Of a stretch of 5,019 nt of DNA, positions 1 through 4,539 are shown one piece after another. A program made the position numbers and the translations under genes. The stretch spans positions 1 to 5,019 of the forward strand of contig DGGQ01000209.1 in NCBI GenBank assembly GCA_002392275.1. Direction: 5' to 3'. The notes under the pieces were generated by a model. It saw nothing but the letters and a program-made list of their open reading frames with translations. It was not told the origin of the DNA and did not search any database. Positions within the stretch are counted from its first letter, which is position 1. The number at the start of each line of letters is the position of its first letter. This DNA is from Treponema sp. UBA3870 (lineage in GTDB: Bacteria; Spirochaetota; Spirochaetia; Treponematales; Treponemataceae).

Positions 1-286
1 CTGCTCCGGCCTCACTTCGCTTGACCTCTCCGGCCTTGACACCTCCAGCGTGACAGACATGAGTTCCATGTTCAAAAGTTGCTCTAAACTTACAACAATT
101 TATGTCTCATCAGCATTCAATACAAATTATGTTACAGGCATTTACAGCTCAACGTACATGTTTTATGGATGCACAAGCCTAAAAGGAGGTAAAGGAACAG
201 CTTATGACTCCCACAAAATAAGCAAAACCTACGCCAGAATAGACGGCGGTACAAGTGATCCGGGGTATTTTACGGAAAAAAAATAA
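1..286 (+). CDS. BspA-like leucine-rich-repeat surface protein, C-terminal end (5' partial)
   Basis: The frame is open from the left edge (first full codon at 2) to the TAA at 284-286, giving the last 94 residues. The GTG at 50 is internal, because the reading frame and the repeat continue upstream of it. The translation shows LDLSGLDTSSVTDMSSMF followed by a 'CSKLTTIYVS' segment. This is the hallmark of the 26-residue bacterial surface-protein repeat (BspA family, DUF285 / TIGR02167). A second, degenerate unit has 'MFYGCTSL'. The end, with 'YARIDGGTSDPGYFTEKK', resembles the usual C-terminal cap of such proteins in treponemes. Family members are secreted or cell-surface repeat proteins linked to adhesion and host interaction; the signal peptide would lie outside the window. 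No T-tract terminator follows on the plus strand. The family call is firm; the specific function is unknown. Confidence 0.88.
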   Translation, partial: CSGLTSLDLSGLDTSSVTDMSSMFKSCSKLTTIYVSSAFNTNYVTGIYSSTYMFYGCTSLKGGKGTAYDSHKISKTYARIDGGTSDPGYFTEKK

Positions 287-316
287 GAAAGAACTTTGTG
301 TTCTAAAATAAAAAAA

Positions 317-360
317 CACCAATGGGGGTGGAAATTTTCCGCTCCCTTTTGGTGAAGGAG
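317..360 (+). promoter_or_regulatory. Strong hairpin directly abutting the Shine-Dalgarno of the next gene
   Basis: CACCAA (317-322) pairs with TTGGTG (349-354), and GGGGGTGGAA (324-333) pairs with TTCCGCTCCC (337-346). That gives 16 base pairs including two G-U pairs, a small internal loop (323 / 347-348) and a 3-nt apical loop. The Shine-Dalgarno AAGGAG (355-360) starts at the base right after the stem, 6 nt before ATG 367. On the plus strand no T-run follows, so it is a poor plus-strand terminator. On the minus strand it is followed by a T-rich run (complement of 305-316), the shape of an intrinsic terminator. It may tune translation of the downstream gene or stop antisense transcription; this role is inference. 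Confidence 0.6.
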
Positions 361-366
361 ACTAAT

Positions 367-1020
367 ATGAATGAAAATAAAATCACGGCGGAGACAATAC
401 TCCTGGCTTTGAAGAGAATCAGTGCGGCTGACATAAGCATTTCAAAGTATGCGGAAATTCAGAAGTTCATAAATGAAAAAAACGACCCGAACGAACTTGA
501 CGAGAAAGATCAACTGACGGATAAGGCAAAAAAATTCCAGACGCTTTTCAACGGATATTATAAGGTCCGCAGAAATGAAGCCTGGCGTAAAAAGTATTAT
601 GAGGTTTTCAGCGACTATGCCGTTGGAAAGAAGAAAGACAAGGTTTCTTTTGGCAATATCCTTGATGACCTGAAACAGTTGAAAACAAAAAGAGGAAGTG
701 AAAGCTGCGAAGCTTCATTTGCAAGCAAAATGTTGGCAACTCTTGATCCGGCCAAACCCGTGCTTGACAATAATGTCCTTACCGCGCTCGGCTTGGACAG
801 AAGGTTTTCAAAAGAAGTTTCAAACGAGAGGGATCTCAAAGAAAAATTCAAGAACGCAAAAGCATTGTACGCAGAACTGGAGGCCGCATATACTGAGCTT
901 CTGAAAGGAGATTCCGCAAAAGCCTATATAAAAATTTACGACGAAAAAGCAACAAGTGAAACAAAGAATATGGCGGACGCAAAAAAAATTGATTTGCTTC
1001 TGTGGAGCCTGGGCCAGTAA
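367..1020 (+). CDS. Uncharacterised 217-residue cytoplasmic protein
   Basis: ATG 367 is chosen because AAGGAG lies 6 nt upstream. An upstream in-frame ATG at 322 falls inside the leader hairpin and has no ribosome site. The protein is charged and Lys/Glu-rich, with no signal peptide or membrane segment. Visible landmarks are 'FNGYYKVRRNEAWRKKYYEVF' split around residues 61-81, a conserved-looking block 'EASFASKMLATLDPAKPVLD' at about 115-134, and a C-terminal 'DLLLWSLG' at about 209-216. The middle block vaguely recalls helix-hairpin-helix glycosylase-like proteins, in which a Lys and a later Asp are conserved ('SKxL...P..P..D'), but the similarity is from memory and too weak for a functional name. 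The gene stands alone between two non-coding spacers, with a terminator 37 nt after its stop. It is probably monocistronic, or read through from the upstream surface-protein gene. I do not recognise the family with confidence. Confidence 0.8.
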   Translation: MNENKITAETILLALKRISAADISISKYAEIQKFINEKNDPNELDEKDQLTDKAKKFQTLFNGYYKVRRNEAWRKKYYEVFSDYAVGKKKDKVSFGNILDDLKQLKTKRGSESCEASFASKMLATLDPAKPVLDNNVLTALGLDRRFSKEVSNERDLKEKFKNAKALYAELEAAYTELLKGDSAKAYIKIYDEKATSETKNMADAKKIDLLLWSLGQ

Positions 1021-1056
1021 TCTTTCTTTGTAAAAAATCTGTTTTTCTCCTCCCTT

Positions 1057-1090
1057 GCCGGCATACCTCTATGTCGGCTGCTTTATTTTC
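1057..1090 (+). terminator. Intrinsic terminator of the 367-1020 gene
   Basis: GCCGGCATA (1057-1065) pairs with TATGTCGGC (1070-1078) over 9 bp, with one G-U pair and a CCTC loop. A T-rich stretch, TGCTTTATTTTC (1079-1090), follows. It separates the unknown gene from the signalling operon. Confidence 0.75.
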
Positions 1091-1107
1091 AATCCTGCTG
1101 TCTGCTA

Positions 1108-1136
1108 TGGACTTTTAACCAAAAACGTACTAAACT
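1108..1136 (+). promoter_or_regulatory. Candidate sigma70-type promoter of the signalling operon
   Basis: TGGACT (1108-1113) and TAAACT (1131-1136) each match four of six consensus bases and are separated by exactly 17 nt. The position just after the terminator and about 80 nt before the first gene is suitable. The match is weak, so this is a candidate only. Confidence 0.35.
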
Positions 1137-1154
1137 ATTGTAACCTCAATAAAA

Positions 1155-1192
1155 GATTCCATTTCGTTCGTAAAGAACAATAAGGCGGAATC
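1155..1192 (+). promoter_or_regulatory. Nested inverted repeat in the leader of the signalling operon
   Basis: GATTCC (1155-1160) pairs with GGAATC (1187-1192). Inside it ATT (1161-1163) pairs with AAT (1179-1181), and GTTC (1166-1169) pairs with GAAC (1175-1178) around a GTAAA loop. The only purine-rich Shine-Dalgarno-like run nearby, AAGGCGG (1182-1188), lies in the bulge and the closing stem, so folding would partly hide it. No T-run follows, so it is not a terminator. It could be a leader structure or an operator for the response regulator. Confidence 0.4.
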
Positions 1193-1214
1193 AGATTTTA
1201 CAGTGGGATTGCAA

Positions 1215-1838
1215 ATGGAAAACAAATTCACCAGCCCGGCCATGCGTAAAATAAAGCTTGTCGTTATCTGCGTTCTGGCAATTGCACTTAATTTTCTCTC
1301 CGTCTTTATCTTTTATGACACGCTCAAGCTCCCGCTTTTTATGGACACAATTTTTACACTGGCGGTGCTCTTTTATGCAGGACTTTTGCCGGCGCTTATT
1401 GTTCAGGTTTCCTACAACATAATCAACTCGTTTGTATGGATGTTTATAACAGGTTCCTTTGATGTCTTTATGCTGATGTACACAATCTGCGGAATACTGA
1501 TTGTGGTTTCAAGCTGGCTTGTTGCAAGACACAAAAAGAATTTTGAAATCAGCCCGCTCATCACGATTCTATATCTCCTCCTTATAGCGATGCTTTCTTC
1601 TGCCTGCTCCGTTATTTCTGGTGGCATAATCGATTATTTCCACCTGAGATGCAGCAATATACCCGACATGATAAGTCCCATCAAGAAATTTACAGATGCT
1701 TTTGTACGGCAAAGGTTCAGTCTTTTTGTCTCCTGCATACTTGCCCAGGTTCCGGTCTCTTTTGCGGACAGGCTGATTACGACCTTTGCGGGCTGGGGCG
1801 TATATAAAATCATGAGGCGTTGCACACAAACGGTTTGA
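1215..1838 (+). CDS. Multi-pass membrane protein, probable sensory partner of the histidine kinase
   Basis: Starting at ATG 1215 gives 207 residues. GGGA at 1205-1208 lies 6 nt upstream. GTG 1203, four codons earlier, is the alternative and has AAGGCGG only 14 nt upstream, so the start is uncertain. The protein is very hydrophobic, with about six membrane segments near residues 14-34, 44-64, 66-79, 85-104, 114-137 and 167-184, and a basic C-terminus (KIMRR). The arrangement, with a conserved-looking helix-end 'SFADRLITTFAGWGVYKIMRR' split near 182-202, recalls S-components of ECF transporters and the related membrane sensor domains found at the N-terminus of some histidine kinases. That relation is my inference. 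The gene ends 4 nt before the kinase start, so the two are almost surely co-translated. The kinase has only one membrane segment and no sensory domain, so this protein is the likely input module. A plain permease remains possible. Confidence 0.78.
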   Translation: MENKFTSPAMRKIKLVVICVLAIALNFLSVFIFYDTLKLPLFMDTIFTLAVLFYAGLLPALIVQVSYNIINSFVWMFITGSFDVFMLMYTICGILIVVSSWLVARHKKNFEISPLITILYLLLIAMLSSACSVISGGIIDYFHLRCSNIPDMISPIKKFTDAFVRQRFSLFVSCILAQVPVSFADRLITTFAGWGVYKIMRRCTQTV

Positions 1839-1842
1839 TGCT

Positions 1843-2670
1843 ATGGACAGGACTCAGGAAATTGCCGAACTGGAAAGCATTATTCATGATTACACGGTTT
1901 TCTTCATTATAATTGACGTGCTGTTTTTCGCGCTGCTTTTTTTTGCCGTGGTTTTCATCATCAAATTCCTCAAGGACAAAAAGAACCTTCATGCCTCCAA
2001 TGAATACATATTGTATACGATTCGTGGACAGGAGGAGGAAAGAAGCCGCATTGCCCGCGAACTTCACGACACGGTGGCCCAGGACTTGCGTTACTGCAAA
2101 AGTCTTTCGGAAAAGGAAAATGCCGGGGAACTTCTTACGCAGATTTCATCCATCCTTGGCTCGACAATACAGCAGGTCAGGGCTATGAGCTACAACCTTG
2201 CACCGCCGGACATAACCCAGAACGACCTTGCCGCAAACCTTATGAGCCTATGCTCTGAGACTGCGGAAAAGAGCGGGATAGACTTTCGCTTTACGCTGAT
2301 AGACGGCACGGACACTTCATTTCTGACTGCGGACGAAGGACTTAACCTTTACAGAATCGTGCAGGAGGCTCTTACCAATATCCTTAAGCATGCGGAGGCA
2401 AGCGAAGCCACTGTGATGGTCAGGAACGAAAGCGGTAGCGAAGAAAAGGGACTTTACATTTTTATTACGGATGACGGAAAAGGCTTTGATCCAAAAAAGA
2501 ACATTCATTTTGAAACAGGGCAGAAGCATTTCGGTCTTTCGGGAATGGAAAGGCGGGCCGCCTTAATCGGAGCAAAAATCAGTATAAACTCTGCAATAGG
2601 AGATGGAACGCAAATAAGCATTATGAAAAAGAATGGTACTATACATAAAACTAGGTGGGGGGGGGTGTAA
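1843..2670 (+). CDS. NarL-type sensor histidine kinase (HisKA_3 / HATPase_c)
   Basis: This 275-residue kinase autophosphorylates a His and passes the phosphate to the response regulator encoded next to it. One membrane segment lies at about 18-42. There is no periplasmic or PAS-like domain. The HisKA_3 dimerisation region has the phospho-site in 'RIARELHDTVAQ', with His75. The HATPase domain follows: the N box 'EALTNILKHAEA' (Glu175, Asn179), the G1 box 'DDGKGFD' (about 210-216) and the G2 box 'GLSGMERR' (231-238). The segment between the H box and the 'MSYNLAPPD' motif is short but within the family range. ATG 1843 has no convincing Shine-Dalgarno and lies 4 nt after the stop of the membrane-protein gene, pointing to translational coupling. 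The last codons run through a G9 tract (2657-2665) and encode Trp-Gly-Gly-Val, an odd tail outside the catalytic domain. The signal sensed is unknown. Confidence 0.93.
   Translation: MDRTQEIAELESIIHDYTVFFIIIDVLFFALLFFAVVFIIKFLKDKKNLHASNEYILYTIRGQEEERSRIARELHDTVAQDLRYCKSLSEKENAGELLTQISSILGSTIQQVRAMSYNLAPPDITQNDLAANLMSLCSETAEKSGIDFRFTLIDGTDTSFLTADEGLNLYRIVQEALTNILKHAEASEATVMVRNESGSEEKGLYIFITDDGKGFDPKKNIHFETGQKHFGLSGMERRAALIGAKISINSAIGDGTQISIMKKNGTIHKTRWGGV
2653..2670 (+). promoter_or_regulatory. G9 homopolymer at the kinase/regulator junction, overlapping the regulator ribosome site
   Basis: A run of nine G (2657-2665) sits in the last codons of the kinase gene. It ends 5 nt before ATG 2671 of the regulator. 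AGGTGG (2653-2658) and the G-run itself are the only Shine-Dalgarno-like bases for the regulator. Loss of one G would end the kinase at TGA in an ATGA overlap; gain of one G would carry its frame into the regulator gene as far as TAA at 2742-2744. Confidence 0.6.
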
Positions 2671-3285
2671 ATGAATACATTCTTTGTTATAGAAGACCAC
2701 TCCCTTACCAATCTGGGAATAAGGCAGCTTCTTACGGAGCATAACGGTTTTGAGTGCATGGGCTTTGCTTTTAAAACGGACGAGGCGCTGCAAAAACTTT
2801 CGGAACTTTCAGAGAAAAAGGCACTTCCTCAAATCCTCATACTGGATTTGTTTTTAGGTGAGGAAAGCGGAATAGACCTCATGCGCGAAGTTGTCTGGAA
2901 ATTTCCTTCCGTAAAGATTCTTGTCTACTCCATGTTTTCCAAACCCGGAATTGTGACCATTGTCCTGGAAAACGGTGCCAAGGGATTTGTCTCAAAATCT
3001 GCCCCAGAGGCGGAACTTCTAAACGCAATCAAAATTGTTCTTGGCGGTGAAAGTTATGTGCAGCAGAATCTAGTTCCTTCGCTTTTTACCTACCGTACCA
3101 TGCTGGACAGCTTTACAAGGCAGGAGCAGAATATCTTTAAGCTGCTTCTTGAACGAAAGACCAAGGCGCAGATTGCAAGTGAATTGAACCTTGCAAGTCG
3201 CTCTCTTGAAAACTACCTTTCACGCATTTACTCAAAGACAGGCTGCAATGACCACGAGGAACTGATTCGAAAATTTGGAGAATAA
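2671..3285 (+). CDS. NarL/FixJ-family response regulator with LuxR-type HTH
   Basis: This 204-residue protein is the likely phosphorylation target of the adjacent kinase and a DNA-binding transcription factor. The receiver domain (about 1-125) has the acidic pair Glu8-Asp9, the phospho-acceptor Asp59 in 'ILILDLF', the switch Ser87 in 'LVYSMFS' and Lys109 in 'GFVSKSAPE'. All the key residues of an active receiver are present. A short linker leads to the C-terminal HTH (about 146-204), with 'FTRQEQNIFKLLLERKTKAQIA' (split around 148-169) matching the LuxR/GerE start and 'NYLSRIYSKTGC' the recognition-helix end. The usual 'TVKNHL' is replaced by 'SLENYL', so the DNA target may differ from the classical sites. 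The ATG follows the kinase stop with no gap. Targets are not visible, but the inverted repeat in the operon leader could be an autoregulatory site. Confidence 0.93.
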   Translation: MNTFFVIEDHSLTNLGIRQLLTEHNGFECMGFAFKTDEALQKLSELSEKKALPQILILDLFLGEESGIDLMREVVWKFPSVKILVYSMFSKPGIVTIVLENGAKGFVSKSAPEAELLNAIKIVLGGESYVQQNLVPSLFTYRTMLDSFTRQEQNIFKLLLERKTKAQIASELNLASRSLENYLSRIYSKTGCNDHEELIRKFGE

Positions 3286-3673
3286 GATCAGACTCATGCA
3301 GGGTTCCTCAAGTAATAATTTCAGTGACTTCCTTTTTTGTGCAAAGTTCCGGTGCAATCTTGTAAAGCATGTACAATCCGTCCGGTACGCAGTTTACGCT
3401 GTGTTGCTTTTGAAAATCTTCCTTTTTCGGACGGCATCCGTTTTTGTTCCGGCATACACACATTTGTCCTGCGCGCAAACATGTTCAACCGGCTTTCCGG
3501 GGTTCCGTTCGCAGAGCTCTCTACATTGCTGTCGCAACACGCCCGCGGCGTGCCCCTCCAATCCGGCGTAGTTGAACGAGGAAAATGCATTTTATATTTT
3601 TCATAAGTCTTCAGCGGCAATATCTTTTCCAAACAAATTTTAATAAAAAAAGATATATTTTTGTAGATTTCTA
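3286..3673. other. Unusual 390-nt spacer between the response regulator and the tRNA genes
   Basis: No convincing intact gene is seen. The centre (about 3470-3580) is clearly richer in G+C than its surroundings and contains palindromes: AGAGCTCT (3513-3520), and CACGCC / GGCGTG (3538-3543 / 3547-3552) around CGC. A short stem ACGG-cat-CCGT (3431-3441) followed by TTTTG might act as a weak plus-strand terminator for the signalling operon; no better one is visible. The right end (3590-3673) is very A+T-rich and leads into the tRNA promoter. Open frames exist on both strands, as often happens in G+C-rich DNA. An interspersed repeat or a decayed gene are the two best explanations. Confidence 0.5.
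3308..3591 (-). pseudogene. Possible decayed gene in two minus-strand frames
   Basis: Two minus-strand frames look protein-like. One is open from 3591 to TAA at 3394-3396 and reads '...YAGLEGHAAGVLRQQCRELC...' (65 residues, no ATG). The other is open from 3484 to TGA at 3308-3310 and ends '...VNCVPDGLYMLYKIAPELC...'. They would join into about 93 residues if the A5 run in the minus strand (complement of 3423-3427) had one more A. That would be a single homopolymer deletion, or a sequencing error. The second frame alone has ATG 3463 and would encode a 51-residue Cys-containing peptide with a weak AGGA site 3 nt upstream. The gene would converge on the response regulator with a gap of 22 nt. 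I recognise no family. A longer minus-strand frame (3321-3680) with an ATG looks much less protein-like. This is a low-confidence reading based on composition only. Confidence 0.25.
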
Positions 3674-3702
3674 TTGACACTAATCCAGAAATATTGTAGT
3701 AT
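3674..3702 (+). promoter_or_regulatory. Promoter of the tRNA-Gln/tRNA-Glu operon
   Basis: A perfect -35 box TTGACA (3674-3679) is separated by 17 nt from TAGTAT (3697-3702; four of six). This places the transcript start about 10 nt before the first tRNA. The A+T-rich DNA upstream (3590-3673) could act as an UP-like element. Confidence 0.7.
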
Positions 3703-3717
3703 AAACCTACATTGCAT

Positions 3718-3788
3718 TCCCCGATTGTGTAATGGTAGCACTTCAGATTCTGGTTCTGACTGTGGGGGTTCGAATCCTCCTTGGGGAA
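3718..3788 (+). tRNA. tRNA-Gln (anticodon CTG)
   Basis: A complete cloverleaf of 71 nt. The acceptor stem pairs TCCCCGA (3718-3724) with TTGGGGA (3781-3787), with one G-U pair. The D stem is GTG/CAC, with AATGGTAG in its loop. The anticodon stem is TCAGA/TCTGA around TTCTGGT, giving CTG, which reads CAG as glutamine. The T arm is GGGGG-TTCGAAT-CCTCC. The discriminator is A3788. CCA is not encoded, so CCA-adding enzyme is needed. CTG reads only CAG, so a second tRNA-Gln (TTG) should exist elsewhere in the genome. Confidence 0.93.
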
Positions 3789-3793
3789 TAGAT

Positions 3794-3865
3794 GGTCCCT
3801 TCGTCTATCGGCTAGGACGAAAGATTCTCAATCTTTAAAGATGGGTTCAACTCCCGTAGGGACCG
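3794..3865 (+). tRNA. tRNA-Glu (anticodon CTC)
   Basis: A complete cloverleaf of 72 nt, 5 nt after tRNA-Gln. The acceptor stem GGTCCCT (3794-3800) pairs perfectly with AGGGACC (3858-3864). The D arm 'GTCT...GGAC' is typical of bacterial tRNA-Glu. The anticodon stem AAAGA/TCTTT holds the loop TTCTCAA, giving CTC, which reads GAG as glutamate. The T arm is ATGGG-TTCAACT-CCCGT. The discriminator is G3865. CCA is not encoded. It is processed from the same transcript as tRNA-Gln. Confidence 0.93.
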
Positions 3866-3873
3866 TGGATATT

Positions 3874-3900
3874 CCACTTCCATTTGGAGGTGGTTTTTTT
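3874..3900 (+). terminator. Intrinsic terminator of the tRNA operon
   Basis: CCACTTCC (3874-3881) pairs with GGAGGTGG (3886-3893), an 8-bp stem with one G-U pair and an ATTT loop, directly followed by seven T (3894-3900). It starts 8 nt after the tRNA-Glu end. Confidence 0.9.
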
Positions 3901-3972
3901 ATGCCCACCCGGCAAAACAGTATGCCCTGGATCCTTGTTCTGTCAGTGCGGAGGAGCTGGTATTTCAGTTCC

Positions 3973-4401
3973 TCACTTGCCGTTCCTCGGTATGTACCAT
4001 TCTTGCTTGCGTTCCGTCTCCAGAAAGCAGTCCCCATCGCTGATTTTCATGTAAAGAAAGTTTGTCGAGCCATTTTCCTGCCAGACAAGCCTTTTCCCGT
4101 CGATTGAGAATCTGTTTGTGAATCCGCCGCTTCTGTCCATGCTGATGTCGTCCCCGTCAACCATGGTGAGAACATTTCCGTCGATTTTGAATCTCCCGTG
4201 CCCTATGTAGCTGCTGAGCATCCCCTCGTAGTACCAGAACTCTCCGTCCATAAAGCTGATTGTGAAGTTCCCTCCGAATCCTTCCTTCTCGTAGACAAAA
4301 GTTTTTCCCTCGACGGCATTTTCGTTTGGCTCCGCGCCACGTGTGTTTCTGCATCCGGCCAACGTAAGAGCTGCAATCAGGATGGGCAATATCTTTTTCA
4401 T
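3973..4401 (-). CDS. Small predicted lipoprotein of unknown function
   Basis: The start is ATG 4401 because GGAGG (complement of 4407-4411) lies 5 nt upstream. The ATG at 4413 overlaps this ribosome site and is rejected. The 142-residue product begins MKKILPILIAALTLAGC, a short basic N-terminus, a hydrophobic core and the lipobox LAGC, so Cys17 should be lipidated after cleavage by signal peptidase II and the protein anchored in a membrane. The mature part is rich in Gly and aromatic residues, with 'FWYYEGMLSSYIGHGRFKIDG' split around 53-74 and 'GKRLVWQENGSTNFLYMKI'. It reads as a chain of beta-strands like a small beta-barrel or lipocalin-like fold, with two related 'F.IDG..L' strand pairs. 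The biochemical role is unknown. A possible -10 box TAGAAT (complement of 4425-4430) lies close upstream but lacks a good -35. No terminator is seen after its stop. It lies convergent to the tRNA operon. Confidence 0.85.
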   Translation of the reverse strand: MKKILPILIAALTLAGCRNTRGAEPNENAVEGKTFVYEKEGFGGNFTISFMDGEFWYYEGMLSSYIGHGRFKIDGNVLTMVDGDDISMDRSGGFTNRFSIDGKRLVWQENGSTNFLYMKISDGDCFLETERKQEWYIPRNGK

Positions 4402-4460
4402 TCCGGCCTCCATATTGCTTAAACATTCTATCCGGCACGGTGGTTACAAGTCTTGTGCGC

Positions 4461-4501
4461 CCTGAAAACAAAAAAGCCACAGGAACTGCTGCTCCCATGG
4501 C
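4461..4501 (-). terminator. Intrinsic terminator of the RNA-helicase gene
   Basis: Read on the minus strand, GCCATGGGAG pairs with TTCCTGTGGC (4476-4501 overall) over ten positions with three G-U pairs and a CAGCAG loop. TTTTTTGTTTTC (complement of 4464-4475) follows. It lies 38 nt after the helicase stop, so the lipoprotein gene downstream probably has its own promoter. Confidence 0.75.
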
Positions 4502-4539
4502 CTTTGTTTCCCTAGATTTTTCGTCTTGGGTCCGATGGA

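Noticed and set aside
290..304. Short inverted repeat AGAAC/GTTCT after the surface-protein stop as a terminator
   Set aside because: Only 5 A/T-rich pairs and followed by A, not T, on the plus strand.
322..366. Upstream ATG extending the unknown protein by 15 residues
   Set aside because: The ATG is buried in the hairpin stem without a ribosome site, whereas ATG 367 has AAGGAG at ideal spacing.
1810..2067. Minus-strand open frame across the membrane-protein/kinase junction
   Set aside because: Antisense to two well-supported genes with no ribosome site or family features.
3275..3606. Plus-strand frames of 98 and 89 codons after the response regulator
   Set aside because: One overlaps the regulator end, neither has a clear Shine-Dalgarno, and both depend on the G+C-rich block that is open on both strands; kept only as part of the spacer description.
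3321..3680. Minus-strand open frame of 119 codons starting at the tRNA promoter
   Set aside because: Composition is not protein-like, it has no ribosome site and its start lies within the -35 box; the other minus-strand frames look better.
3781..4107. Plus-strand open frame of 108 codons
   Set aside because: It runs through tRNA-Glu and its terminator and then antisense to the lipoprotein; not a gene.
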